From Pseudomonadota bacterium (lineage in GTDB: Bacteria; Pseudomonadota; Gammaproteobacteria; Steroidobacterales; Steroidobacteraceae): DNA of 64,000 bases. The translations under genes were made by a program, and so were the position numbers. The notes beneath the pieces were generated by a model that had not been told where the DNA came from, made no database searches, and saw nothing but the letters and a program-made list of their open reading frames with translations. Where the stretch lies: the NCBI GenBank assembly GCA_016703895.1, contig JADJBE010000001.1, positions 874,556-938,555 of the forward strand, in the 5' to 3' direction. Each line of letters begins with the position of its first letter. The stretch's first letter is position 1. This document shows positions 1 to 8,580 of the stretch, piece by piece.

Positions 1-1049
1 TCAAAGGTCAGCGACCCGCGCCACATCGTTGCGGTCCAGTTGAACACCTTCACGCCGGTCGGAATGGCGATCAGCATGGTCGATAGCATGAAGAACAACT
101 GCCCGGCGAGTGGCATGCCTACGGTGAACATGTGGTGCGCCCAGACGATGAACGACAGGAATGCGATCGACGCAGAGGCGTAGACCATGGCGCCGTAGCC
201 GAACAGTGGCTTGCGCGAGAACGCCGGAATGATCTCCGAAATGATGCCGAAAGCCGGCAGGATCAGGATGTATACCTCTGGGTGACCGAAGAACCAGAAG
301 ATGTGCTGGAACATCACTGGATCACCACCGCCGGAGGCAGCGAAGAAGGTTGTGCCAAAGAAGTGGTCGGTGAGCAGCATGGTGACTGCGCCGGCTAGAA
401 CCGGCATCGTGGCGATCAGCAGGTAGGCCGTGATCAGCCAGGTCCACACGAACAACGGCATGTTCAGTAGGCCCACACCGGGTGCGCGCATGTTCATCAC
501 GGTGACGACCACGTTGATCGCGCCCAGGATCGACGACGCACCCATCAAGTGGATCGCGAATATCAAGAACGGGAACGCATCGCCGGTCTGCAGCACCAGT
601 GGTGGGTACATTGTCCAGCCGCCGGCCGGTGCGCCGCCCGGCACGAACAGTGTTGCTAACAGCAGCGTGAAAGCGAACGGCAGGATCCAGAACGAGAAGT
701 TATTGAGCCGCGGCAGCGCCATATCGGGTGCGCCGACCTGCATCGGGATCATCCAGTTAGCGAGGCCGGTCCAAGCGGGCATCACGGCACCGAAGATCAT
801 CACGAGCGCATGCATCGTGGTCATCGAATTGAAAAACGCCGGATCAACGAACTGCAGGCCGGGCTGGAACAGTTCGGCGCGAATGATGAGCGCCATGGTG
901 CCGCCGACAAAGAACATGATGCAAGCGAACACCAGGTACATCGTGCCGATGTCCTTGTGGTTGGTGGCATAGAGCCAGCGTCCAATGCCATGCGGCTTGT
1001 GATCATGATGATCGTGATCGGCGGCAGTGTGGGCTTGTGTGGTTGCCAT
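1..1049 (-). CDS. ctaD: Cytochrome c oxidase subunit I (3' part beyond window)
   Basis: Catalytic heme-copper subunit of an aa3-type terminal oxidase in the inner membrane, which reduces oxygen and pumps protons. About 349 N-terminal residues are visible and the frame is open at the window edge, so it is partial. Visible landmarks: NHKDIGTMYLVF near residue 30, the heme-ligand histidine in TMHALVM (residue 80), GHPEVY with the CuB histidine and the cross-linking tyrosine near residue 255, and the CuB His pair in WAHHMF near residue 305. The start ATG at 1049 begins a short His/Asp-rich N-terminus. It lies 36 bases after ctaC on the same strand, the usual ctaC-ctaD order. Confidence 0.97.
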   Translation of the reverse strand, partial: MATTQAHTAADHDHHDHKPHGIGRWLYATNHKDIGTMYLVFACIMFFVGGTMALIIRAELFQPGLQFVDPAFFNSMTTMHALVMIFGAVMPAWTGLANWMIPMQVGAPDMALPRLNNFSFWILPFAFTLLLATLFVPGGAPAGGWTMYPPLVLQTGDAFPFLIFAIHLMGASSILGAINVVVTVMNMRAPGVGLLNMPLFVWTWLITAYLLIATMPVLAGAVTMLLTDHFFGTTFFAASGGGDPVMFQHIFWFFGHPEVYILILPAFGIISEIIPAFSRKPLFGYGAMVYASASIAFLSFIVWAHHMFTVGMPLAGQLFFMLSTMLIAIPTGVKVFNWTATMWRGSLTF

Positions 1050-1085
1050 GTTCGTTCTCTTGCGTTCTGCAGTTGTCTGAGGTGA

Positions 1086-1991
1086 TCAGCCGGCCGTGGG
1101 CGTAGTGACCGAATTCGGCGTAGCTACTTGCTCGGCGTCGACGATTGCGGGAGCTATCTCGGCTGGCGGTTGGTCGGCGGCCTGCTGTGCGGCGAGCCAA
1201 GTCGCGAAATCGGCCTTTGATTTGACCTCGACGACGATCGGCATGAAGCCGTGGTCGCGGCCGCAGAGTTCGGCGCACTGGCCGCGATAGACGCCCGGCT
1301 TGTCTTCATCGACGCGGATCCACATCTCGTTCATGAAGCCGGGAATCGCGTCCTTCTTCATGCCGAAGTCCGGCACCCACCACGAGTGAATCACGTCCTG
1401 CGCAGTGAGCAGCAGTCGCACCTTGGTGCCAACCGGGATCACCAGCGGCCGGTCCACGCTGAGCAGGTAGTTAGGCACCGAGTTCGGGTCGACACCGGAT
1501 TGCAGCTGCCGCGCTGCGTTACTGGCGCTATCGAGATTCGAGAAGAAGCTGACACCACTCTCCATGTACTCGTATTGCCACTTCCACTGGTAGCCCGTTA
1601 CCTTGACGTTCATCTCTACGTTGCGCGAGTCCTCGATATTCATCAGGCCGCGCGCCGCTGGAATGGCCATCGCGACCAGAATGAGCACCGGCACGACTGT
1701 CCAGACGATCTCGACGCGCGTGCTGTGCAGCATCTTGGTGTCCGGCACCGCGCCCTGCGATTTCCGGAACTTGACGATCGAGTAGATCATTACGCTGAAC
1801 ACCGCGATCGCGATCACGACACAGACCCAGAGGATCAGCTGGTGCAAGTAGTATATTTCCCGACTCAGCTCGGTGACGCCGACCGGCATGTTGAGATCGC
1901 CCCAAGCGGCACTCGCCAATGGCGCGAGTCCGGCCGCGAACAACGCCGCCAAAATCACCTGAATCTTACGAGCACTAAGCATCAGTTTCAT
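1086..1991 (-). CDS. ctaC: Cytochrome c oxidase subunit II
   Basis: CuA-bearing subunit that takes electrons from cytochrome c and passes them to subunit I. An N-terminal signal or hydrophobic stretch is followed by the membrane hairpin (YYLHQLILWVCVVIAIAVF, then VEIVWTVVPVLILVAMAIP). The periplasmic cupredoxin domain has the CuA set: His in HSWWVPDFG, then GQCAELCGRDHGFM with two Cys, Glu, His and Met. The frame extends further upstream, but the extra 24 residues are Arg/Trp-rich and overlap the neighbouring gene. I start at the ATG at 1991; another ATG nine bases on (1982) is better spaced from an AGGA. Upstream is the DUF2244 gene. Confidence 0.96.
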   Translation of the reverse strand: MKLMLSARKIQVILAALFAAGLAPLASAAWGDLNMPVGVTELSREIYYLHQLILWVCVVIAIAVFSVMIYSIVKFRKSQGAVPDTKMLHSTRVEIVWTVVPVLILVAMAIPAARGLMNIEDSRNVEMNVKVTGYQWKWQYEYMESGVSFFSNLDSASNAARQLQSGVDPNSVPNYLLSVDRPLVIPVGTKVRLLLTAQDVIHSWWVPDFGMKKDAIPGFMNEMWIRVDEDKPGVYRGQCAELCGRDHGFMPIVVEVKSKADFATWLAAQQAADQPPAEIAPAIVDAEQVATPNSVTTPTAG

Positions 1992-2022
1992 TCCTAACAA
2001 TCTGAATGTGACCCAAATCTGA

Positions 2023-2517
2023 CTAAGAGACCATCGAACCCTGCGCCAGCGCCGGCGCAGCATTCATGCCGCCGATCAGCGACGTCAGTTGCAAGGCAAC
2101 CCGGCGGCGTTCATCTTCCGTCAGGAAAACACCGACCTCGCACGATTTGCCCTGCGACTCGATCAGCAGACGACTCGGATGCAGTCGCGAGCGCGCCTGC
2201 CGCACTTTCACCCGCGTCCAATGCCGCTTGAATACCGCCACCGGACACTCGAGCTCGCCATCGGCGATAATAACCTCATCGTCTGAAACGACGATCGTCT
2301 GCCGGTGATGGCGTCGCTGCATACTGCGATGCAACGCCCAACCCAACAACGCCATCTCAAGACCTGCAAACGGCAGCACCGGCCAGAAGCCCTGTGCGGC
2401 AACGACGCCTGCGACGCCAAAGCTCGACACACACATGAGGGCGAAGAAGATCATTGCGCCACGCACCGTCATCGAGCAGTGCGGTGCCAGCACGATGCGG
2501 TGCGAACCCTCTGCCAT
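2023..2517 (-). CDS. DUF2244 family integral membrane protein
   Basis: 164-residue protein with two adjacent hydrophobic segments (about residues 18-62, with MIFFALMCVSSFGVAGVVAA and FAGLEMALLGWAL) and a soluble C-terminal half rich in beta-type sequence. This matches DUF2244, a family of unknown function often encoded beside cytochrome oxidase genes. It starts 33 bases after the bioD stop and ends 31 bases before ctaC, so it probably leads the cox transcript. A role in oxidase assembly is inferred only from position. A TATAAT hexamer lies six bases before its ATG. Confidence 0.85.
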   Translation of the reverse strand: MAEGSHRIVLAPHCSMTVRGAMIFFALMCVSSFGVAGVVAAQGFWPVLPFAGLEMALLGWALHRSMQRRHHRQTIVVSDDEVIIADGELECPVAVFKRHWTRVKVRQARSRLHPSRLLIESQGKSCEVGVFLTEDERRRVALQLTSLIGGMNAAPALAQGSMVS

Positions 2518-2523
2518 CGGCGA

Positions 2524-2554
2524 ATTATAGCGCGCGCATTCGTACCTCGCTCAA
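2524..2554 (-). promoter_or_regulatory. Candidate promoter for the DUF2244-ctaC-ctaD genes
   Basis: On the minus strand a perfect TATAAT (2524-2529) is preceded, after 19 bases, by TTGAGC (2549-2554). The -35 falls on the end of bioD. Only six bases separate the -10 from the ATG at 2517, so a transcript from here would be leaderless or nearly so. The spacing of 19 is long, so this is a moderate call. Confidence 0.4.
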
Positions 2555-3300
2555 GGACTTACGGGCCTTTCTGTCCGATACATGGTAAGCGCGTGGTCAA
2601 GTGCCGCAGCGCCGTGCACCCAATGAGAATCCAGTGCATCTCCTGCTACCTGATCGCCGCCTGCTGGCACGATCGTGAGCGGCGCAGTACCCAGTCGCAC
2701 AGTGAGCGTATCAATATTCTCGGCCCGCAGGGGTTGCTGCTCGTTGAGCGTGTTGGCGACCCAGCCAAGCAAATGCGCGCCGCTCGCGCGGATCGCCGCA
2801 GCGCTGAGCAAGGCGTGATTGAGGCAGCCGAGCCGTATGCCGACCACGAGTAGCACCGGCAAGCCAAGTGCGGTGGCGATGTCTGCCATGGTGCCGTGGT
2901 CTAACGTGGCGCTGTCGCAGATCGGGGCGTGCCAACCCCCGGCACCTTCCACGATCACCAGGTCCGCATCGGCCGCGAGCAATGCGAACTGCTGCTGAAT
3001 CCGCGGCAGTTCAATGTTTACGCCTGCATTGCGGGCGGCAAGATGTGGCGACACGGCCAGCCGCAGGGCATACGGGTTGACGCGCTCATAGGGTGCCGCG
3101 ACGTTGGCCGCTGCCAGCAGCGCCAGTGCGTCGTCGTTACGTTCGCCCGTTGGTGTGGCGTCGGTGCCGGCCGCGATCGGCTTCATGACGGCGACGCGGC
3201 GACCGGCTGCTACCAAGGCACGAACCAGCCCGACGCTGACAAAAGTCTTGCCAACCCCGGTGTCGGTACCCGCAACGAAAACTCCCTGGGCAGGCGTCAT
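2551..3300 (-). CDS. bioD: Dethiobiotin synthetase
   Basis: ATP-dependent carboxylation of 7,8-diaminopelargonate to dethiobiotin, the penultimate step of biotin synthesis, in the cytoplasm. The 249 residues begin with FVAGTDTGVGKT, the family's P-loop near residues 8-19. VEGAGGW follows near residue 120, typical of BioD. The ATG overlaps the bioC stop as ATGA (3297-3300), so it is translationally coupled and is the last gene of bioB-bioF-bioH-bioC-bioD. No bioA is present in this window. Confidence 0.96.
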   Translation of the reverse strand: MTPAQGVFVAGTDTGVGKTFVSVGLVRALVAAGRRVAVMKPIAAGTDATPTGERNDDALALLAAANVAAPYERVNPYALRLAVSPHLAARNAGVNIELPRIQQQFALLAADADLVIVEGAGGWHAPICDSATLDHGTMADIATALGLPVLLVVGIRLGCLNHALLSAAAIRASGAHLLGWVANTLNEQQPLRAENIDTLTVRLGTAPLTIVPAGGDQVAGDALDSHWVHGAAALDHALTMYRTERPVSP

Positions 3301-4220
3301 TCCGGTGGCCTCGCGCGCGCGCTGCGTCCGATCGAGTCCACGTCGATCCTCACCTCGCCGCTGGCCGCATCGCGCCCGCCCACAGTCGCTGCCGCGACAC
3401 CCTCATTGCCCCACGCGGTCGCGTACACGACTTCATAAGTAGCCGGCAGTTTGCCGTCGCGGCGCAGCGTTTCGTAGGCGGCAATCACCGCCGCGAGTTG
3501 CCCTTTGCTGGTCAGTCCCCGCTGGCGTCCCTGCGTGGCGTTGCGCGCGCCGATGGTCTTGAGCTCGTGCATCAAATCGAGCGCGCGATCGTATTGCAGT
3601 ACGAGCCGGTCGACATCGAGCACGGGTTCTGTGAGGCCGGCCCGCAGCAAGGCATCGCCGACATCGTGCACGTCCAGAAAGCGGCTGACGTGATTGGCAT
3701 TGTCCCCGGCTTGCGCCCAAGCGTGACGCAGTTCGGACAGCGTGTCGGGCCCAAATGTACTCATGACAAAGCAGCCGGTCGGCCGCAGGACGCGCCGGAC
3801 TTCTGCCAGGGGTTTAGCTAGATTGTCGCACCATTGAAACATTAAGCTGCTGAAGACGAGATCAAACCGAGCATTTTGAAACGGTAGCTGCTGAGCATCG
3901 GCGACGACCCTGTGGAACGGGCGCAGCCAGGACGAGCGCTTCGCTGCGACTCGCAACATGGCGGGGGCGAAGTCCGCCGCAACAATCAGTGCCTTGGGGA
4001 AGTGACGCTTGAGGGTCTGTGTTGCGACGCCGGTGCCCGCGCCGAGGTCGAGGATGGTGCGCGGTTCGAAGCGTAGTTCCAGCAGCCGCTCGAGCAACTC
4101 GTTGCGCACAGTCTCTTGCAGCTGCGCGGCGGCATCGTAGCGGCTGCTGGCGGCATCGAATGAGGCGCTGACACGACTTTTGTGCAGTGCAAACGGATCC
4201 TCGCGAGTGGGGCCATTCAT
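3297..4220 (-). CDS. bioC: Malonyl-[acyl-carrier protein] O-methyltransferase
   Basis: Methylates malonyl-ACP so that it can prime pimelate-moiety synthesis through the fatty acid cycle. SAM-dependent class I methyltransferase: motif I ILDLGAGTG lies near residue 57, and the post-I acidic strand VAADFAPAMLRVA and FDLVFSSLMFQWC follow. Length 307 aa is normal. An upstream ATG is in frame, but the start at 4220 forms an ATGA overlap with the bioH stop, which fixes it. N-terminal FDAASSRYDAAAQLQ is typical of BioC. Confidence 0.95.
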   Translation of the reverse strand: MNGPTREDPFALHKSRVSASFDAASSRYDAAAQLQETVRNELLERLLELRFEPRTILDLGAGTGVATQTLKRHFPKALIVAADFAPAMLRVAAKRSSWLRPFHRVVADAQQLPFQNARFDLVFSSLMFQWCDNLAKPLAEVRRVLRPTGCFVMSTFGPDTLSELRHAWAQAGDNANHVSRFLDVHDVGDALLRAGLTEPVLDVDRLVLQYDRALDLMHELKTIGARNATQGRQRGLTSKGQLAAVIAAYETLRRDGKLPATYEVVYATAWGNEGVAAATVGGRDAASGEVRIDVDSIGRSARARPPE

Positions 4221-5068
4221 GGCGTCGCCGCCACCGTGGAGCCCGAGTCCGCAGTCCCCAGCAGCGCCTCGATGGCCGCGCAGCATTCGGCCAGATGTGA
4301 CAAGAACGGCGCATGGCCCGCGCGGCGGATTTCAAGCAACTCACAGCTCGGCAGTCGTGCTGCCATCGAGCGAGCGGCGCTGGTCGGCGTGACCCGGTCA
4401 TATTGGCCTGCGATCAGCAACGTCGGGGCGGTGATGGTGGCCAAGATCAGGCGCAGATCATTGTCGCGTAGTAGTTCCAGGCCCGTCGTCAAAGCAGCTG
4501 GTGAGGCTTCGCCGTGGCTCAGCAGCGCTGCACGGAGCTGCGCGAGGGTCGCATCCGCCTGCACACTGCCGCGCACTTGCAACTCCAGAAACTCGCTGAC
4601 TGTGCGCGGATAGTCGCGCTGGAGTTGTCGGGCGAACTGCGCCAGTACGGCTGGCGCCAGACCTGCCTGCCAATCCGTTGTTGCCTCAAATCTGGGCGTC
4701 GTCGAAACGAGCACCAGCGCTGTGATACGCGCCGGTGCGAACGCAGCGAGCTGCAGGGCGAGCTGGCCACCCAGCGACCAACCCAGCAGGGCAAACTTTT
4801 CGGGCAAGCAGGCCAGCAATTGTGGGTAGTTGTTCAGGTCACTCGCGGTGCTGCGGCCATGTCCGGGTAGATCAACGGCCAGCAGGGTGTGGTGCGGCGC
4901 GAGCGTAGCGGCTAGCCCATCGAACACGCGCAGATTGAGACCCCAGCCGTGCAACAGCACCAGCGGCGGCCCATTGCCGCGCCGCTCCAGGTAGATGCCG
5001 CCATGGGTGGTCGCAACCGGCTGCGGAACGCTGAGGTTGGGGACGGCGTCGCAGGTCGCGTTGCTCAT
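4217..5068 (-). CDS. bioH: Pimeloyl-ACP methyl ester carboxylesterase
   Basis: Cleaves the methyl ester of pimeloyl-ACP, ending chain growth and releasing the substrate of BioF. Alpha/beta hydrolase of 283 aa: oxyanion region LVLLHGWGLN near residue 35, nucleophile elbow GWSLGG, acid GQYDRVTP and catalytic His in AGHAPFLSH near the C-terminus. It overlaps bioF upstream and bioC downstream by ATGA, which supports BioH rather than an unrelated hydrolase. Confidence 0.95.
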   Translation of the reverse strand: MSNATCDAVPNLSVPQPVATTHGGIYLERRGNGPPLVLLHGWGLNLRVFDGLAATLAPHHTLLAVDLPGHGRSTASDLNNYPQLLACLPEKFALLGWSLGGQLALQLAAFAPARITALVLVSTTPRFEATTDWQAGLAPAVLAQFARQLQRDYPRTVSEFLELQVRGSVQADATLAQLRAALLSHGEASPAALTTGLELLRDNDLRLILATITAPTLLIAGQYDRVTPTSAARSMAARLPSCELLEIRRAGHAPFLSHLAECCAAIEALLGTADSGSTVAATP

Positions 5069-6222
5069 GCCGTTGCTCGCGTCGCGTCGAGTGCCTTGGC
5101 GAGGCTCTCGACCAGCCGGTCCACGGCGGTCTCCTCGTGGTTGGCTGATAAAGCAACTCGCAGGCGCGCGGTTCCGGCAGGGACCGTCGGCGGCCGGATC
5201 GCGCTCACCAGGAAACCCTGTGCTTCCAGTTCACGACTAACTGCCAGCGCGCGAGCGGCCGACCCCAGGATCACCGGTTGGATCGGCGTGCCTGAAGCAG
5301 CGAGCGGCAGGTCGAGTTGCCCGGCGTGCGCGCGGAATCGTTGCACCAGCGCCAGCACCTTTTGCCGACGCCAGCTCTCGCGCTCGCTTATGGCGAGGGC
5401 GGTCTGCGTCGCGGCGGCAATCGCGGGTGGCAGCGCGGTGGTGTAGATATAAGTGCGCGACTTTTGCAGCAGATACTCGATCAGATCCGCATCGCCGGCG
5501 ACAAACGCGCCGCAGGTGCCAAAAGCCTTGCCGAAGGTGCCGATCAGTATTGGCACGTCCTCGGTCGTTAACTGCAACAGCTCCAGACAGCCACGACCAG
5601 TTGGGCCCAGCACGCCCAAGCCATGCGCATCATCCACTAACAACCAGGCCCGGTGTTCGCGTGCGTGGCGCGCCAGTTCCGGCAGCGGCGCCAGATCACC
5701 GTCCATGCTGAAGACACCGTCGGTGGCGATCAGGGTATTGAGCGCAGTGCTGCCAGTCAGCAATTGCGCAGCGGCGTCGGCATCGGCGTGCGGATAGCGC
5801 TGCAGGGTGGCGCCGGTGATACGTGCGGCATCGAGTAGCGACGCATGGTTGAGTCGATCCTGCACCAGCAGATCATGCCGCTCGACCAGCGCGTCGATGA
5901 CCCCGATGTTGGCCATGTACCCGCTGGAGAAGCACAGCGCCCGCTCGCGGCCGGTGAATTCCGCGACAGCTTCTTCCAGTGCAGCATGGCAAGGCCCGTG
6001 GCCGGTGACCAGATGCGAGGCGCCGCTGCCGACACCATAGCGGTCGGCTGCCGCGTGTAGCGCACTAACCACGGCCGGGTGTCTGGCCAACCCCAGATAG
6101 TCATTGCTGCAGAAATCGAGCGCTGACGCGGCTGGCCCGCCAGCAATGCGCCGCACACGCCGTAGTGCAGCCTGATCGAGTGCCGCGAGCGCGGCGGCCA
6201 GCGCGCCGGGGTCGCGTCGCAT
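5065..6222 (-). CDS. bioF: 8-amino-7-oxononanoate synthase
   Basis: PLP-dependent condensation of pimeloyl-ACP with L-alanine. The 385 aa are standard for the alpha-oxoamine synthase family. Visible are SNDYLGLARHP near residue 38, GSGASHLVTGHG, the aspartate in VDDAHGLGVLGPTGRG near residue 200, and the PLP lysine in GTFGKAFGTCGAF near residue 235. Second gene of the operon, 12 bases after bioB. Confidence 0.97.
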   Translation of the reverse strand: MRRDPGALAAALAALDQAALRRVRRIAGGPAASALDFCSNDYLGLARHPAVVSALHAAADRYGVGSGASHLVTGHGPCHAALEEAVAEFTGRERALCFSSGYMANIGVIDALVERHDLLVQDRLNHASLLDAARITGATLQRYPHADADAAAQLLTGSTALNTLIATDGVFSMDGDLAPLPELARHAREHRAWLLVDDAHGLGVLGPTGRGCLELLQLTTEDVPILIGTFGKAFGTCGAFVAGDADLIEYLLQKSRTYIYTTALPPAIAAATQTALAISERESWRRQKVLALVQRFRAHAGQLDLPLAASGTPIQPVILGSAARALAVSRELEAQGFLVSAIRPPTVPAGTARLRVALSANHEETAVDRLVESLAKALDATRATA

Positions 6223-6234
6223 CTTGGCCGCCGG

Positions 6235-7227
6235 TCAGTGCGCGGTGGCGCCAGCGGCGCCGGTTTCGGCAGTCACGCCGAGCCGTGCCAGCAGCGCGCG
6301 ATCGCGCTCCGCCGCTGGATTGCCAGTCGTTAGCAACTGTTCGCCGTAGAAGATCGAATTAGCGCCCGCCAGCAGGCACAACGCCTGCATTTCATCGGAC
6401 ATCGTTTCGCGCCCCGCCGACAAGCGCACGTACGACTTCGGCATGGTAATCCGAGCCGCCGCGATAGCGCGCACGAAATCGAGCGGATCTACAGGCGCTG
6501 TGTCCGCCAGCGGCGTGCCGGCTACGCGCACCAGCTGGTTGATCGGCACGCTCTCCGGGTGTTGCGGCAGATTCGCCAGCTGAGCTAACAATCCGGCCCG
6601 GTCGGTCACGGTCTCGCCCATGCCGACGATCCCGCCGCAGCAGACGTTGAGACCCGCCGCGCGCACCGCCGCCAGTGTATCGAGTCGATCCTGGTAGGTA
6701 CGCGTGGTGATCACCTCGCCATAGAACTCCGGCGACGTGTCGAGATTGTGGTTGTAGTAGTCGAGGCCGGCGTCCTTGAGTTCGCGTGCCTGCGCCGGCG
6801 TGAGCATGCCCAGCGTGGCGCAGGTCTCGATGCCGAGCGCGCGCACCTCGCGGATCATGGCAGCGATCGCTACCACGTCCTTTTGTTTGGGTGAGCGGTA
6901 GGCTGCGCCCATGCAAAACCGGGTGGCGCCAGCCGCGCGCGCCGCCGCCGCTTGGGCGCGGACCGTATCGAGTGGGAGCAGTGCTTCGCGCTCGAGGCCG
7001 GTGTCGTAGCGGACGCTCTGCGGGCAGTAAGCGCAGTCCTCGGGGCAGGCGCCAGTCTTGATCGACAGTAGCGTACTCATCTGCACGGTATTGGCGCTGT
7101 GGTGTTCGCGGTGCACGCGCTGCGCGTGGTACATGAGGTCGGCGAACGGCAGCGCAAATAACTGCTCGATCTCGGCGACGGTCCAGTCATGACGGATTGA
7201 ACCACGGGCCGCAGACAAATCTTTCAT
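6235..7227 (-). CDS. bioB: Biotin synthase
   Basis: Radical SAM enzyme inserting sulfur into dethiobiotin. The [4Fe-4S] motif CPEDCAYC is near residue 60, and the second-cluster region includes YYNHNLDTSPEFY and GGIVGMGET. The frame runs 17 codons further upstream, but the ATG at 7227 (MKDLSAARG) matches usual BioB N-termini and avoids comF. It leads bioBFHCD and is divergent from comF. The BirA-like operator at 7364-7396 lies about 140 bases upstream. Confidence 0.97.
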   Translation of the reverse strand: MKDLSAARGSIRHDWTVAEIEQLFALPFADLMYHAQRVHREHHSANTVQMSTLLSIKTGACPEDCAYCPQSVRYDTGLEREALLPLDTVRAQAAAARAAGATRFCMGAAYRSPKQKDVVAIAAMIREVRALGIETCATLGMLTPAQARELKDAGLDYYNHNLDTSPEFYGEVITTRTYQDRLDTLAAVRAAGLNVCCGGIVGMGETVTDRAGLLAQLANLPQHPESVPINQLVRVAGTPLADTAPVDPLDFVRAIAAARITMPKSYVRLSAGRETMSDEMQALCLLAGANSIFYGEQLLTTGNPAAERDRALLARLGVTAETGAAGATAH

Positions 7228-7341
7228 AGTGTGGCTTTTGCTGGGCACCATTGGGTGCCGGTTTGGAACGGTTTGCACGAGATTCGGATGTTTGCAAACG
7301 ACGCCGCTACGGCGAACCTGTTGCGCATGCCCGATAGGTCA

Positions 7342-8580
7342 ATGTTCGAGAGGATTGCAGCCACTGTCAACCTGCAGCGCATCCGCAGGTTTACAACCAG
7401 GCTCCTGCCCGCCCGCTGTTGCCTCTGTGGTGCGCGTGGCGATTCGCCCGGTCTGGATTTGTGCCGCGACTGCGCCGCCGTGTTGCCGTGGTGCGAGGTG
7501 GCCGAGAGCCGCAGCAGTCAGCTCGATTCAGTATTGGCCCCGCTGCGCTATGAGTTCCCGGTCGATCAATTAGTCCAGGCGCTCAAGTACCGTGGTGAAG
7601 GCGTGTACGCCAAGGTTCTGGGTGAATTGATGTTGCGGCATGTGGCGCAGCGGCTGCGCCAGGATCCGGGGCGCCGTTTGCCTGAGTTGTTGCTGGCTGT
7701 GCCCCTACACCGCGCTCGCCATCGAGAGCGCGGCTTCAACCAGGCGGCGGCGATCGCCAAGCACGTTGCCGCGGGCCTGCAGCTACCGTTTGCGCCGCGG
7801 TCGGTAGAGCGCTTGCTGGCCACTCGTTCGCAGACTTCGCTGTCGCCCAGCGACCGCCGCCGCAACGTCCGTTGCGCATTTGGGGTTGCCAATGGGCGCG
7901 CAGGTGCGGTGCTGCAAGGTGTGCGGCATGTGGCAATCATTGATGACGTGGTGACGACTGGCAGTACCGCTAACGAGTTGGCCCAGACGTTGCGGGCCGC
8001 TGGCGTGCAACGCGTCGAGCTGTGGGTGGCAGCCCGTGCTGCAGCGGTCGAGCGTGCGCGGCGGTCAGGTGCGAAAGGTGTACTCGAGCACCACCCCGAT
8101 GAACACCGCCATGCCCGCGAAGTTGTTATTGAAAAACGCCCGCAAGCAGCCTTCACGGTCGCGGTTGCGGATCAGCCATTGCTGATAGACAAAGAATACG
8201 GCTGCACCGACTACGCCGAGTTGATACCACATGCCGAAACGCATGCTGTCCCCGACCAGATACAGCGCAACCAGGGTCATGGCCTGCAGCGCCGCCACGA
8301 TCACCCGGTCCATATCGCCGAACAGGATCGCACTGGAGCGAACGCCAAGCTTCACGTCGTCGTCCCGATCGACCATCGCATAGAGTGTGTCGTAGGCCGT
8401 GGTCCAAATGACGGCCCCGATGAACAAGGTCCAGCCCACGCGCGGCACGGCTCCGAGCTGCGCCATGAATACCATCGGCACGCTCCAGCTGAACGCCAGT
8501 CCGAGATAAAACTGCGGGATCGGAAAGAAGCGTTTGAAGAACGGGTAGGTGACGGCGAAGAACGCACCAACCAACGATAG
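7342..8580 (+). CDS. comF: ComF family phosphoribosyltransferase-like protein, C-terminally extended
   Basis: ComF proteins support DNA uptake or later processing of transforming DNA; the exact reaction is unknown. Visible are a Cys4 zinc finger (CCLCG ... CRDC, about residues 24-46), the family motif VPLHRARHRERGFNQA and the PRPP-binding loop IIDDVVTTGSTANE near residue 210. The family usually ends right after a segment like LWVAARA (about nt 8040). Here no in-frame stop occurs there and the frame runs on to 8580, antisense to ubiA. The last 170 codons are probably not conserved protein. The ATG at 7342 is chosen because earlier ones add unrelated sequence. Confidence 0.8.
   Translation: MFERIAATVNLQRIRRFTTRLLPARCCLCGARGDSPGLDLCRDCAAVLPWCEVAESRSSQLDSVLAPLRYEFPVDQLVQALKYRGEGVYAKVLGELMLRHVAQRLRQDPGRRLPELLLAVPLHRARHRERGFNQAAAIAKHVAAGLQLPFAPRSVERLLATRSQTSLSPSDRRRNVRCAFGVANGRAGAVLQGVRHVAIIDDVVTTGSTANELAQTLRAAGVQRVELWVAARAAAVERARRSGAKGVLEHHPDEHRHAREVVIEKRPQAAFTVAVADQPLLIDKEYGCTDYAELIPHAETHAVPDQIQRNQGHGLQRRHDHPVHIAEQDRTGANAKLHVVVPIDHRIECVVGRGPNDGPDEQGPAHARHGSELRHEYHRHAPAERQSEIKLRDRKEAFEERVGDGEERTNQR
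7364..7396 (-). promoter_or_regulatory. BirA-type biotin operator for the bio operon
   Basis: Imperfect inverted repeat of CTGTCAACC (7364-7372), 15 bases, then GGTTTACAA (7388-7396). The right half is the exact half-site of the proteobacterial BirA operator (TTGTAAACC, spacer of 14-16, GGTTTACAA). The left half differs at two positions. Read in the bioB direction, the operator contains a TTGACA hexamer (complement of 7365-7370) that could be the -35 of the bio promoter. It lies inside the 5' coding part of comF as called here. Confidence 0.82.

Noticed and set aside
1251..1997. 248-codon plus-strand frame over ctaC
   Set aside because: Asp/His/Arg-rich antisense shadow of ctaC.
8580..8580. 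Taking the full comF frame to 8580 as normal ComF sequence
   Set aside because: Sequence after about 8050 is the complement of well-supported ubiA codons, so the tail is reported as an anomaly instead.
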